This document shows positions 33,896 to 43,233 of a stretch of 64,000 bases of DNA, one piece after another. The stretch's first letter is position 1; each line of letters opens with the position of its first letter. The notes beneath the pieces are model-generated. The model was given only the letters and a program-made list of their open reading frames with translations. It had not been told where the DNA came from and made no database searches. The stretch comes from Paenibacillus solanacearum (GTDB lineage Bacteria; Bacillota; Bacilli; Paenibacillales; NBRC-103111): NCBI RefSeq assembly GCF_910593845.1, contig NZ_CAJVAS010000010.1, forward strand, positions 62,001 to 126,000, written 5' to 3'. A program made the position numbers and the translations under genes.

Positions 33896-34699
33896 ATGGA
33901 ACTTTTGTCCGCTGAATTTTTTGCCGCATTGCTCAGCATCATTCTGATCGACCTTGTGCTGGCAGGTGACAATGCGATTGTCATCGGACTTGCCGCCCGC
34001 AATCTTCCGAAGACGCATCAAAAACGCGCTATCATCTGGGGGACGGTGGGCGCCGTCGTCATTCGCGCGGCTGCGACGCTCGCCGTCGTATGGCTGCTGG
34101 GACTCCCGGCGCTGCTGCTGATTGGCGGATTCATCCTCATCTGGATCGCCTACAAGCTGCTCGTTGATAAGAAAGACCACGCCATTGAAGCAAGACCTCA
34201 GCTATGGCCGGCGATCCGGACGATCATTATCGCCGATGCGGTGATGGGCTTCGATAACGTTATGGCGGTCGCGGGAGCGGCGCACGGCGATTTCCTTCTC
34301 GTCGTCATCGGCTTGTTGATCAGCGTGCCGATCATGGTGTGGGGAAGCACGCTCTTCATCAAGTGGGTGGAGAAATACCCTTGGATCATCTATATCGGTT
34401 CGGCGGTGCTGGCGTTTACGGCCGCAAAAATGATCACTGGCGATCTGTACGTCAAAGTATTTTTTGAAGAAAACGTCATTCTGAAATGGGTCATTGTCGC
34501 AGTCGTTGTCGTCGGAGTGCTGCTCGCAGGCTTGTGGAAAAAAATGCTCGGCTTCTTGATCTCGGTGAACGAGCGGGGGCAGCTGACCATCCCGCACGAG
34601 CTGGAGACGGAAGCGAATATTCAGCCCGACGATAATTTCCGGGTAAGCCGTGACGAGAAAGGACGCCTCGTCCTTGTGAAGCTGGAAACGAACAGTTAA
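33896..34699 (+). CDS. TerC-family membrane protein, likely manganese exporter, with AbrB-like tail
   Basis: 267 residues, seven membrane spans in residues 1-215. The acidic TerC motifs are present (IDLVLAGDNAIVIGLAARNL, residues 18-37, and ADAVMGFDNVMAVAGAAHGD, 113-132). TerC proteins linked to yybP-ykoY riboswitches export or handle Mn2+, often metallating exported enzymes. The C-terminus (residues 224-263: NERGQLTIPHELETEANIQP then DDNFRVSRDEKGRLVLVKLE) resembles an AbrB/SpoVT-type hairpin. ATG 33896 follows AAGGAGTGGC. Under control of the riboswitch at 33687. Confidence 0.9.
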   Translation: MELLSAEFFAALLSIILIDLVLAGDNAIVIGLAARNLPKTHQKRAIIWGTVGAVVIRAAATLAVVWLLGLPALLLIGGFILIWIAYKLLVDKKDHAIEARPQLWPAIRTIIIADAVMGFDNVMAVAGAAHGDFLLVVIGLLISVPIMVWGSTLFIKWVEKYPWIIYIGSAVLAFTAAKMITGDLYVKVFFEENVILKWVIVAVVVVGVLLAGLWKKMLGFLISVNERGQLTIPHELETEANIQPDDNFRVSRDEKGRLVLVKLETNS

Positions 34700-34719
34700 C
34701 CTGATATCGCAAATGAAAT

Positions 34720-34803
34720 AGCGGATCGGCCGCAAAGCCGGGGAACGATCGGAAGCAGCGATCGGGAAGCCCTCGGCCTTGCCGGCCGATCCGCTTTATT
34801 TTA
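34720..34803. terminator. Terminator between terC and the TPP enzyme gene
   Basis: AGCGGATCGGCCG and CGGCCGATCCGCT form a long stem around a GC-rich interior, followed by a T-rich end; it overlaps no coding sequence of terC. Confidence 0.75.
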
Positions 34804-34805
34804 TG

Positions 34806-36500
34806 TCATATCTTCGTATGCGGTACCGGAATGCAGGCTGTCGCTGCTTCGATGAGCACCGGCTTGCGAGAGCCAAGCGCTTGCTGCAGTTGCTGCGCGA
34901 GTTCATCCACCGTCGCTGCCTTCATGCCCGTGCCGCCGCAGGCTTGAGCCATCAATGCGAAATCGGGATTGCGGATGACGCTGCCCAGCGTACTCATTCC
35001 CGCCGCTTCCATCCGATGCTTCTCCATCGCATAGGCGCCGTTGTTGCATACAATCCATACGATCGGCAGCTGCTGTTCGACCGCCGTCTGGAATTCCATC
35101 ATCGTCTGCACGGCCCCGCCGTCCCCGGCGATCGCGATCACCTGCCGGTTCGGATAAGCGAGCTGCGCCGCGATAGCCGCCGGCAGTGCGAAGCCAAGCG
35201 TCCGCCAACGGCCGGAGACCAGGATGTCCTGGGACGGTTTCGCCTGGAAGATGCGATTGAACCATAAGGTCACGTCGCCGGTGTCAATAGCGATCACGGC
35301 GTCGTCCGAAGCCTGCTCTGCAATCAGCTTCATAATGCGCTGCGGCGGGATCGGCGTCCCGTCGCCGGAGGCCTCCGTCTCGATCTGCCGCTTCCACTTG
35401 GCGGTCGTTTCTTTGATCCGCGCCAGCCACGGGCTGCGGTCCTGGCTAGAGGCAGCGTTCAGCCGTTCGCTCAGCTTGGGCATGATCTGCGACAAGTCGC
35501 CGACAATCCCTTTGTGCAGCGGATGCCCGATGCCGAGCGCCTCGCGGTTTTTATCGACCTGCACGATCCGTGCCTGTACTGGGACATAGTCTTCCGGCCA
35601 CCAGGTGGCGCCGAGCATGACGATCACATCGGCCTCGGCAAGCAGCACGCTGGACGCTTCGCTCCCCGCTTGCCCCAGCCCGCCGGCATACAGCTCATGG
35701 TCGTTCGGGAACAGCGGCCGTGCCGGCAGCGTCGTCACGACCGCGGCGTTCAACTGCTCGGCTGCGGCCCTCACCTGCTCCCGCACCGAAGCCACGCCCC
35801 GGCCGATAAGCAGCACCGGACGCTGCGCCGCACTGAGCAGCTGTGCGAGCTCCTCGGTCTCTGTATCCGCAGCGTATAACGGCTGATAGAGGTGGCTGCC
35901 GTATGGCGCAGGCTCCCCCGCTACCAGACTTGCGTACAGATCCTTCGGGACGGACAAGAGCGTCACCTGTCCTTGCGCAGCCGAATGAACGAGCAGTTGC
36001 TCCATCAGCTGCGGCAGCGCCTCCGGATGGGCCAGCAGCTCGGAACGGCCGCTGACGGCGGCACACAGCTTTTGCTGGTCGATATACTGCTTCGCCCGCG
36101 TGCCGTACTTCGACGTGTCCACTTGTCCCGCGAGCACGAATACCGGGCTTCGGTCCTGCGCAGCGTCCGCCAGCCCGTTCAGCATATTCGCGATCCCGGG
36201 ACCGCTGGTGGCAAGGCATACCGCAAGCCGCCCCGTCAGCTTCGCTTCCGCGGAAGCCATCAAGGCAGCCCCGCCCTCGTGCCGACACGGAACATAGCGG
36301 ATCGCGTTCTGTTTGCCCAGCTCATCCAATAAACTTAAATTGGCGTCGCCGATCACGCCATAGATGCGTTCCACCTTCCAGAGACGAAGCTGCTCGACAA
36401 TAAACTGCGCTGCCGTCCGCTGCGCCAGGGGGAGCGGCTGCCCCGCATTGACCGGGTCTTGCGGCCTCGCAGGGGGAGATAAAGTGGCTGTATCGCTCAT
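34806..36500 (-). CDS. Thiamine-diphosphate-dependent pyruvate oxidase/acetolactate synthase-like enzyme
   Basis: 564 residues with three domains: PYR (residues 28-190; catalytic Glu in CRHEGGAALMASAEAKLTG), a central FAD/Rossmann-like domain, and the PP domain with AGDGGAVQTMMEFQTAVEQQ followed by the NNGAYAMEK cofactor site. Overall similarity is to the YdaP/PoxB group that oxidatively decarboxylates pyruvate, but acetolactate synthase activity cannot be excluded by eye. ATG 36500 has AAAGGAGAGATTG upstream. Single gene, convergent with terC. Confidence 0.88.
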   Translation of the reverse strand: MSDTATLSPPARPQDPVNAGQPLPLAQRTAAQFIVEQLRLWKVERIYGVIGDANLSLLDELGKQNAIRYVPCRHEGGAALMASAEAKLTGRLAVCLATSGPGIANMLNGLADAAQDRSPVFVLAGQVDTSKYGTRAKQYIDQQKLCAAVSGRSELLAHPEALPQLMEQLLVHSAAQGQVTLLSVPKDLYASLVAGEPAPYGSHLYQPLYAADTETEELAQLLSAAQRPVLLIGRGVASVREQVRAAAEQLNAAVVTTLPARPLFPNDHELYAGGLGQAGSEASSVLLAEADVIVMLGATWWPEDYVPVQARIVQVDKNREALGIGHPLHKGIVGDLSQIMPKLSERLNAASSQDRSPWLARIKETTAKWKRQIETEASGDGTPIPPQRIMKLIAEQASDDAVIAIDTGDVTLWFNRIFQAKPSQDILVSGRWRTLGFALPAAIAAQLAYPNRQVIAIAGDGGAVQTMMEFQTAVEQQLPIVWIVCNNGAYAMEKHRMEAAGMSTLGSVIRNPDFALMAQACGGTGMKAATVDELAQQLQQALGSRKPVLIEAATACIPVPHTKI

Positions 36501-36664
36501 GAAAACAATCTCTCCTTTTCTTGTCTACCATAGTCTGTGTCCACCCTAGTTTGCCCTTCCGCCTAAGAAACACGCGGCAGCGGCTGGAGGAAATCGCCTT
36601 TGCTTGGCGAACATAGTGTAGAATGAACATATCGTAACCATACTGGGACCAGAGGTGACAATGG

Positions 36665-36847
36665 ATGAATAATGCCGCGTCGATTATTACGTTTTTGATC
36701 GTTTCTTTTTCGCTGGCGCTCATACTGATCATGAAGAAAGACAGCCTGCCTTCCGGGGTGAAGCGTCCGCTGGCGCTGCTGGCACTCGTGATGGTGGCGT
36801 TCTCGTTCGCGCTGATCGTATACAGCTTTTTGGCCGCTCCGATGTAG
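36665..36847 (+). CDS. Small two-span membrane protein, 60 residues
   Basis: MNNAASIITFLIVSFSLALI and the second span LALLALVMVAFSFALIVYSF are separated by a short basic loop (MKKDSLPSGVKRP). AGAGGTGACAATGG precedes ATG 36665, and upstream there is a TAGAAT-like -10 near 36618. No known domain. Lies between the divergent TPP enzyme and pepF. Confidence 0.72.
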   Translation: MNNAASIITFLIVSFSLALILIMKKDSLPSGVKRPLALLALVMVAFSFALIVYSFLAAPM

Positions 36848-37078
36848 AGCCTGAGTCATTAGACTTCTTCCTGCAAATTCCATATACTAATATTTGAGCC
36901 GCGCTCCGCCCATACTATACAAAGCTTTCCTGATGGACATCTTATCTATGGAGCGTGAGCGGCGATGCGACTGATCCCCATATGGTTAACCGCGATGCTG
37001 CTTTCCGGCACGCTTGTTGCTCCCGCGATCCGGGCGGACGGCATGGCGAAACCAAATCATTTGTCAAGGAGGGCTCCC

Positions 37079-38869
37079 ATGAATCAAGTACTGAAACGAA
37101 GCGAGGTTCCCGCAGAGCATCGCTGGAATCTGGAAGACATGTTCAAGAACCAGGAAGCCTGGAACAAGGAATTCCAAGAGGTTCAGAGCGAGCTGAAGGA
37201 AGTCGCCCGTTTCCAAGGGAAATTAAGCGACGCTTCCGCCATTAAGGAATGCTTCGATCTGGAGGATCAAATCTCGCAGAAAACGGAACGTTTATACGTA
37301 TACGCCAACATGAAGCATCATGAAGACATGGCGGACCCTACATACCAGGCTTTATCGGATAAAGCGACCAAACTGAGCGTCCAGACGGGCGAAGCGACTT
37401 CGTTCATCTCCCCGGAAATATTGAGCCTGTCCGACGAGCAGCTGCAGAAGCTCGTAAAAACGCCGGAGCTCTCGTCCTACAAACGGACGCTGGAGGAAAT
37501 GATCCGCCAGAAGCAGCATGTACTCAGCAAAGCGGAGGAAGCGCTGATGGCGCAGGTCGGCAATATGTCGCAAGCGCCGAGCACGATCTTCGGCATGCTG
37601 AACAACGCCGATCTCAAATTTCCGAAAGTAAAGAACGAGAAAGGCGAAGAAGTCGAGCTGACGCACGGTCGCTACATTCAATTTCTCGAAAGCCGCAACC
37701 AAAGCGTCCGCAAGCAGGCGTTCGAAACGATGTACGCGACGTACGCGAAGCAGAAAAATACGATCGCCTCGACGCTGTCGGCTAATGTGACCAAAAACAT
37801 TTTTTATGCGAAGGCGCGCAAATACCCTTCCGTTCTGGAAATGTCGCTGTTCGGCGATAACATCGACAAGGAAGTGTACACGAACCTGATCGATGCCGTC
37901 CACGAAGCGCTGCCGCTCATGTACCGGTACATGGAGCTCCGCAAAAAGCTGCTGAAGGTCAACGAGCTTCATATGTACGACTTGTTCGCGCCGCTGGTCG
38001 AAGAGTTCGATATGGACATTACATACGACCAAGCGAAGCAGACGGTGAAGGAGAGCTTGAAGCCGCTTGGGCAGGACTACTTGAACGTGCTGCAGCGAGG
38101 CTTCGACAACAGCTGGATCGACATTTACGAGAACGAAGGCAAACGCAACGGAGCCTACAGTTGGGGAGCGTACGGCACGCATCCTTACGTACTGCTCAAT
38201 CATAAGGACAACCTGAACAGCATGTTCACGCTGGCGCATGAGATGGGCCACGCGCTACATTCGTACTTGTCCGACGAAAATCAGCCTTACCGCTATGCGC
38301 AGTACACCATTTTCCTGGCGGAAGTGGCTTCCACGCTCAATGAAGCGCTGCTGATGGATTACTTGCTGAAGCGGACGACCGATCCGAAGGAGAAAATGTA
38401 TCTCCTCACCTATTACATGGATCAATTCCGTACGACCGTATTCCGCCAGACGATGTTCGCGGAATTCGAAAAAATCATTCACGAGAAAGCGGAGCAAGGC
38501 GAGTCGCTTACGCCGCAGCTGCTCAGCAAAGTGTACTACGACCTGAACGTGCTGTATTACGGTAAAGACATGATCGTCGATCAGGACATCGAGATGGAAT
38601 GGGCGCGCATCCCCCACTTCTACAACAGCTTCTACGTGTACAAATACGCAACCGGCTTCTCGGCGGCGACCAGCTTCGCCAAGCAAATTTTGGACGAAGG
38701 CGCACCGGCAGTCGACCGCTACCTTGGTTTCCTGAAGAGCGGAGGCAGCGACTACTCGATTAATATTCTGAAGCGCGCGGGTGTCGATATGTCCACGCCA
38801 GAGCCAATCAAGCAAGCGATGAGCGTCTTCAAGGATTTGCTCGGACAAATGGAAGAATTGGCAAAATAA
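37079..38869 (+). CDS. pepF: Oligoendopeptidase F (M3 family)
   Basis: 596 residues, normal for PepF. The zinc site is HEMGH in FTLAHEMGHALHSYLSDENQ with the third ligand Glu downstream in FLAEVASTLNEALLM. The N-terminal helical domain includes RWNLEDMFKNQEAWNKEF. It trims oligopeptides in the cytoplasm. AAGGAGGGCTCCC before ATG 37079 decides the start, but the frame is open for 38 more codons that encode a signal-peptide-like sequence from ATG 36965. A terminator follows at 38875. Confidence 0.95.
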   Translation: MNQVLKRSEVPAEHRWNLEDMFKNQEAWNKEFQEVQSELKEVARFQGKLSDASAIKECFDLEDQISQKTERLYVYANMKHHEDMADPTYQALSDKATKLSVQTGEATSFISPEILSLSDEQLQKLVKTPELSSYKRTLEEMIRQKQHVLSKAEEALMAQVGNMSQAPSTIFGMLNNADLKFPKVKNEKGEEVELTHGRYIQFLESRNQSVRKQAFETMYATYAKQKNTIASTLSANVTKNIFYAKARKYPSVLEMSLFGDNIDKEVYTNLIDAVHEALPLMYRYMELRKKLLKVNELHMYDLFAPLVEEFDMDITYDQAKQTVKESLKPLGQDYLNVLQRGFDNSWIDIYENEGKRNGAYSWGAYGTHPYVLLNHKDNLNSMFTLAHEMGHALHSYLSDENQPYRYAQYTIFLAEVASTLNEALLMDYLLKRTTDPKEKMYLLTYYMDQFRTTVFRQTMFAEFEKIIHEKAEQGESLTPQLLSKVYYDLNVLYYGKDMIVDQDIEMEWARIPHFYNSFYVYKYATGFSAATSFAKQILDEGAPAVDRYLGFLKSGGSDYSINILKRAGVDMSTPEPIKQAMSVFKDLLGQMEELAK

Positions 38870-38874
38870 CGAGC

Positions 38875-38912
38875 GACCGAGGCCGGCCATTCGCCGCTTC
38901 GGTCTTTTTTTG
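38875..38912 (+). terminator. Terminator of pepF
   Basis: GACCGA...GC pairs with GCTTCGGTC, followed by seven T. Confidence 0.85.
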
Positions 38913-39006
38913 TGCAAAAAAACGGGGACAACCGTTATCTCAGGTGAAACATCTTGACTCCATCCTGCGTCAGAAAGGTAAATGTATCCTATGGGGGGAG
39001 TTTCAG

Positions 39007-41481
39007 GTGAAAAAAAGTACGCTTGTCGCAACGCTGCTTGCGATGACCCTTCTGACTTCGGCCGCGCCCGTGCAGCCGTCCAAAGCAGCCAGCACTGAAG
39101 GGGGCATCGCAGTACAGCTCAACGGCAGCCCTGTCCGGCTGGCCGTCGCTCCGCGTCTGGTCGGCAGTACGCTCATGATCCCGCTCCGCGACATTTCCGA
39201 ATCGCTCGGCGTCACGATTGCGTGGGACGAAGCACAGCAGACGGTGACCGCTGCGAAAGGAGATCGCATAATACGCTTGACTGCCGGAAGCAAAGAGGCG
39301 ATTCGCGGCAGCGCCGCCGTCCAGCTGGAGGAAAGCCCTCTGCTTAATGACGAATCGCTGCTCGTCCCGCTCCGCTTCTTCAGCGAATCGTTCGATTTCA
39401 ACGTGTATTGGGACGGACTGAATGAGACCGTCTCGATTGTGGACGCGGACAAAAGCTTGCCGACCGTCGGTTCGCTCGAACGAATGCAGCAATTGCTGAA
39501 GGATTCGCCCGCCGCCGGCTCGTATCGTCTGATGGCCAAAACGATGGTGACGATGGATTCCGCGGCGGCAAAATCGGAAGCGTCCGCGGCGGTTCCTGCG
39601 TCAGCCGCTTCCTCGGCCTCCGGTTCCGCCGCAGCTGGAGGCGGCAGTCCTTCCTACTCCGGTACGAATGTGCAGGTGGAAGGCGTTGATGAAGCCGACG
39701 TCATCAAGACGGACGGTACGTACATTTATCAGGTGAACCGCAACCGCGTCCTCGTCACCAAGGCGTATCCGGCGGAAAGCATGAGCGTCGTAAGCACGGT
39801 ATACTGGTCCGACCCGAACTTCAATCCGCGGGAAATTTATGTGGACGACAACCAGCTGATTGTCATCGGCAATACGTACTATCCGGACCCAAGCGGATCG
39901 GTACAGCCTGCTCCTGCGGTCTCAAGATCGGGCTCCGACATGGCGGTCAGCAGCAAAATCGCCATCTGGCCTGTACCGCGCGGCCGTTCGGCGACCAAAG
40001 CAATCGTATACGAGCTCGGCGACCGAACGAATCTGAAGCCGGTCCGCGAAGCGGAATTGGAGGGCAGCTACATCTCCTCCCGCAAGGTCGGCGATTCGCT
40101 GTATATCGTGGCGAACAAAGGCATCAACTACCGGGTCATGCCGCTGAACGGCACCTCCGCGGCCGAGCCGGCAGCCATCGAGACGCCGTCGTACCGCGAT
40201 TCCGCCGCAGGCGACGCTTTTATTCAAATCGGATTCGAGGATATCCGCTATTTTCCCAAATCGGTTGAGCCGAATTACTTGCTCGTCGGCGGTTTAAGCG
40301 TGAGCCAGCCGGATCAAAAAATGCAGGTCACCAGCTACCTTGGCTCCGGGCAGTACGTCTATGCGTCGCAGAACAACCTGTATGTTACGGTGAATGAGTA
40401 TGAACCTGCCGCTCAACCGGCGGAACCGGCCGAGCCGTCGGCAGATCAAGCAGGCGAGCCTGCGGTGAAGCGGCTGCTCCCAAGACCGGCTCCGATGGAC
40501 TCGAGCAGTGTCGTCTACAAGTTCGCCATGAATAACGGCCTGGTCCAGTACTCCGGCCGGGGCAAGGTGCCCGGCCAGCCGCTCAATCAATTTTCGATGG
40601 ACGAATCGAACGGCTACTTCCGCATCGCCACCACGAGCGGCGAAATGTGGCGCAACGATGAATATACGTCCAAGAACAATATATACGTATTGAACGATAC
40701 GATGAACATCACAGGCAAAATCGAAAACATTGCGCCGGGGGAACGCATATATTCAGTCCGTTACGCCGGAAACCGCGCCTATATGGTAACATTTAAAAAA
40801 GTGGACCCGCTGTTCGTCATCGACCTGAAAGACCCGGCTGGCCCGAGCATTCTCGGACAACTGAAAATACCGGGCTACAGCGACTACCTGCACCCGTATG
40901 ACGAAAATCATATCATCGGCTTCGGCAAAGATACGGTGGAAGTCCCGAACAAGAGCGGCATTCCGGGCGCCGATACGACCGCCTATTATCAGGGCATGAA
41001 GCTGGCGATGTTCGACGTGACCGATGTGGCGAATCCGAAGGAGCTGTTCAAAGAGGCGATCGGCGATCGGGGCACGGACTCGGAGCTGCTGCGCAATCAC
41101 AAGGCGCTGCTGTTCTCCAAGGAGAAAAACTTGCTCGCCTTCCCGGTTCGCGTCGCGGAAGTGCGCACGCCTTCCGACGCGGCCGGATCGGCCAAGGAGG
41201 CTAGCCGTTACGGGGAGTTTACGTTCCAGGGTGCTTATGTATATCAGCTCGACCTGACGAAAGGGTTCCAACTGCGGGGCAAAATTACGCATCTGTCCGA
41301 CAGCGACATCCAAAAGGCAGGCCGCTCCTGGTACGGCAGCGATAAAAATATCGAGCGGCTGCTGTATATCGGCGATACGCTGTATACTTCGTCGCAAGGC
41401 ATGATCAAAGCAAACGATTTGACCGACTTGCGCGAGATCGGCACCTTGACGCTGCCGCCTTGGGAGCCGAAAAGGCCGTAA
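39007..41481 (+). CDS. Secreted copper-amine-oxidase-N / beta-propeller protein
   Basis: 824 residues. Sec signal peptide (KKSTLVATLLAMTLLTSAAP, cleavage after PSKA). Residues 32-160 are a copper amine oxidase N-terminal-like domain (LVGSTLMIPLRDISESLGVT; LLVPLRFFSESFDFNVYWDG), a common S-layer-type add-on in Paenibacillus. After an Ala/Ser-rich linker comes a large beta-propeller domain (Beta_propel; GTNVQVEGVDEADVIKTDGT; FAMNNGLVQYSGRGKVPGQP; YSVRYAGNRAYMVTFKKVDP). GTG 39007 is chosen because GGGGGAG lies just upstream. Probably wall-associated; ligand unknown. Confidence 0.85.
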   Translation: MKKSTLVATLLAMTLLTSAAPVQPSKAASTEGGIAVQLNGSPVRLAVAPRLVGSTLMIPLRDISESLGVTIAWDEAQQTVTAAKGDRIIRLTAGSKEAIRGSAAVQLEESPLLNDESLLVPLRFFSESFDFNVYWDGLNETVSIVDADKSLPTVGSLERMQQLLKDSPAAGSYRLMAKTMVTMDSAAAKSEASAAVPASAASSASGSAAAGGGSPSYSGTNVQVEGVDEADVIKTDGTYIYQVNRNRVLVTKAYPAESMSVVSTVYWSDPNFNPREIYVDDNQLIVIGNTYYPDPSGSVQPAPAVSRSGSDMAVSSKIAIWPVPRGRSATKAIVYELGDRTNLKPVREAELEGSYISSRKVGDSLYIVANKGINYRVMPLNGTSAAEPAAIETPSYRDSAAGDAFIQIGFEDIRYFPKSVEPNYLLVGGLSVSQPDQKMQVTSYLGSGQYVYASQNNLYVTVNEYEPAAQPAEPAEPSADQAGEPAVKRLLPRPAPMDSSSVVYKFAMNNGLVQYSGRGKVPGQPLNQFSMDESNGYFRIATTSGEMWRNDEYTSKNNIYVLNDTMNITGKIENIAPGERIYSVRYAGNRAYMVTFKKVDPLFVIDLKDPAGPSILGQLKIPGYSDYLHPYDENHIIGFGKDTVEVPNKSGIPGADTTAYYQGMKLAMFDVTDVANPKELFKEAIGDRGTDSELLRNHKALLFSKEKNLLAFPVRVAEVRTPSDAAGSAKEASRYGEFTFQGAYVYQLDLTKGFQLRGKITHLSDSDIQKAGRSWYGSDKNIERLLYIGDTLYTSSQGMIKANDLTDLREIGTLTLPPWEPKRP

Positions 41482-41484
41482 AGC

Positions 41485-41513
41485 TTGGCATTTTCGCCTC
41501 CGTACGGTACAAT
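41485..41513 (+). promoter_or_regulatory. Promoter of the 33-residue membrane peptide
   Basis: TTGGCA (41485-41490), 17 bp, TACAAT (41508-41513): 5/6 matches in both boxes. Confidence 0.8.
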
Positions 41514-41551
41514 GGGCACAAGAATGAACCCGGATGGAGGCCTTTCGCATC

Positions 41552-41653
41552 ATGGTTACCGCCATTATTATCGTCAGCATTATTATTGCGCTCATCATTT
41601 CGGCCATGGCGATCTACGTCACGAACAAGGCGTATTCCCGCAAGGACGATTAG
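41552..41653 (+). CDS. Small single-span membrane peptide, 33 residues (YtzI-like)
   Basis: MVTAIIIVSIIIALIISAMA followed by IYVTNKAYSRKDD: one hydrophobic span and a basic-charged C-terminus. GGAGGCC lies about 9 nt before the ATG and a near-consensus promoter lies 38 bp upstream. The layout recalls B. subtilis YtzI, which is a guess. Its stop overlaps the stop of the opposite DUF92 gene by a few bases. Function unknown. Confidence 0.75.
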   Translation: MVTAIIIVSIIIALIISAMAIYVTNKAYSRKDD

Positions 41654-42477
41654 CGCAGCCATACCAGAAGAAGCCAGCCGATCAGCCCGCCGATAGCGGA
41701 ACTGATCGCATTGACGGCATCGTTGCTCATCCACGATGCCCCGCGAATCCGCACCGCCGCTGCGTCGCAGTGGCGGTTTTTTTCGATTTCTTTGCCGCAG
41801 ACCGGACAGCGGTACATCGTTTGCAGGACGGCGCCGAGCCAGGAATCGGCCAAGGAACCGAGCAGGCCGCCGGCAACGCCCATCAGCGCCAGACCGAGGG
41901 CGGAAGAAGCGCCGCCGTAATTCGCTTCCGGCCCGCCGGCGAGCGTCAGCAGCAGCCATCCGGCAACGCCGATGAACAGCCCGCCGGCCGCCGAAGCGGC
42001 CAGCCCAAGCGGCGTGATGCCACCCGAGGTGCCCGCGGGAACTTGGCGGCCGCTCACAATCGAGCGCGGCGTCGTGCGGCTGAGGCCGCCGACCTCGGTC
42101 GCCCACGTATCGGCGTTGACCGTCGCCATCACGCCGATGAAGGCGGCCCACCACGCCGGGTGCGGCGCCAGCGCGTGGCCGAGGCACAGCAGCAGGCCAA
42201 GCCCGCCGTTCGCCGCCACTTGCCCGGCATCGCGCCGCCCCGACTTGGCGTAGCCGCGCTCGGCGGCCGCTTTCTTGCGGCCTTTCCACTTCGACAGCAG
42301 CGTCGACGATATAAAGAATGCAATCAGCGTGCCGAACCAGGCGGCGCTACCCGCGGCATACATCAGCGTCCCGAGCACGACGGCAGCGGCAAAGCCCGAT
42401 GCGGAAAGCGACCGCTTCGCGTATGCCGCTCCGGCGATGGCCGCACTGCCGGCCAGACCGATCCCAATGTCGAACAT
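41650..42477 (-). CDS. DUF92 family membrane protein
   Basis: 275 residues, about seven spans. The family signature ATVNADTWATEVGGLSR, then RQVPAGTSGGITPLGLAASA and LGSLADSWLGAVLQTMYRC, is complete. Near the end it has a CPVCGKEIEKNRHC knuckle typical of this family in Bacteria. Plant relatives (VTE6) phosphorylate phytyl phosphate; bacterial function is unproven. ATG 42477 follows GGGGAAGGAACGG. Convergent with the small membrane peptide at 41552. Confidence 0.85.
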   Translation of the reverse strand: MFDIGIGLAGSAAIAGAAYAKRSLSASGFAAAVVLGTLMYAAGSAAWFGTLIAFFISSTLLSKWKGRKKAAAERGYAKSGRRDAGQVAANGGLGLLLCLGHALAPHPAWWAAFIGVMATVNADTWATEVGGLSRTTPRSIVSGRQVPAGTSGGITPLGLAASAAGGLFIGVAGWLLLTLAGGPEANYGGASSALGLALMGVAGGLLGSLADSWLGAVLQTMYRCPVCGKEIEKNRHCDAAAVRIRGASWMSNDAVNAISSAIGGLIGWLLLVWLR

Positions 42478-42583
42478 CCGTTCCTTCCCCTTTGCCAATG
42501 GATTATGGAGAACAAAGCGCAACAAAGGCTACCCTAGGCAGCCTTTGTGTCGTCCATTTTCTCTCGGTTATTTCGTTTCGCGC

Positions 42584-43216
42584 TTATTCGCCAAGCCGCG
42601 CGGTAAACGCGCCGAACGCTTCCGTTCCCCAGTACAAGATGTAGCGGTCCCCGTCCTTCACCGCGGCCACGCCTGCCGGCGTGCCGGTATAAATAATATC
42701 GCCCGCGCCCAGCCCGTAATGCCGCGCTATATAATCGATGACCGTCTGGAAATCGAAGATCATGTCGTTCAGGTTTCCCCGCTGCACTTCCATCCCGTTC
42801 TTCACGAGCGTATATTCCACCTGCTTCACTTCCTCGAATCCCGGAAACGAATGGAACGGCGTGAGCGCGGCCGAATTACGGAAGCCTTTGGCTGGGAGCC
42901 AAGGGTGACCCTTCTTCTTGAGCACGGACTGCACGTCGCGAAGCGTGAAATCGATGCCGAGCGCCATACCGTCCACCAGTTCGTTCACTGTAAGCCCGGG
43001 CTCGTAGTCTCGTCCGATGCGCAGCACGAGCTCCGCCTCGAAGTGCACTTCCCCGCGGCTGTCCGGCAGCGCGATTTCGCCTCCATCGATCGCTGCGAGC
43101 GCATGCGTCGGCTTCGTGAAGATCATCGGCTCCTCCGGCACGTCATTTCCCAGCTCCGCCGCATGCAAGCCATAATTGCGGCCGACGCAATAAATATTGC
43201 GAATCGTATCGCTCAT
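42584..43216 (-). CDS. Fumarylacetoacetate hydrolase family protein
   Basis: 210 residues, the single-domain FAH size. IYCVGRNYGLHAAELGN, then EVHFEAELVLRIGRDYEPG with the Glu-x-Glu metal ligands, GIDFTLRDVQSVLKKKGHPW and the C-terminal DIIYTGTPAGVAAVKDGD. Members include acylpyruvases and oxaloacetate decarboxylases. ATG 43216 (MSDTIRN) with AAAGGATGAG is preferred to the GTG at 43225. Only 17 bp downstream of the CapA-family gene, so probably in its operon. Confidence 0.9.
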   Translation of the reverse strand: MSDTIRNIYCVGRNYGLHAAELGNDVPEEPMIFTKPTHALAAIDGGEIALPDSRGEVHFEAELVLRIGRDYEPGLTVNELVDGMALGIDFTLRDVQSVLKKKGHPWLPAKGFRNSAALTPFHSFPGFEEVKQVEYTLVKNGMEVQRGNLNDMIFDFQTVIDYIARHYGLGAGDIIYTGTPAGVAAVKDGDRYILYWGTEAFGAFTARLGE

Positions 43217-43233
43217 CTTCGTCACTCATCCTT

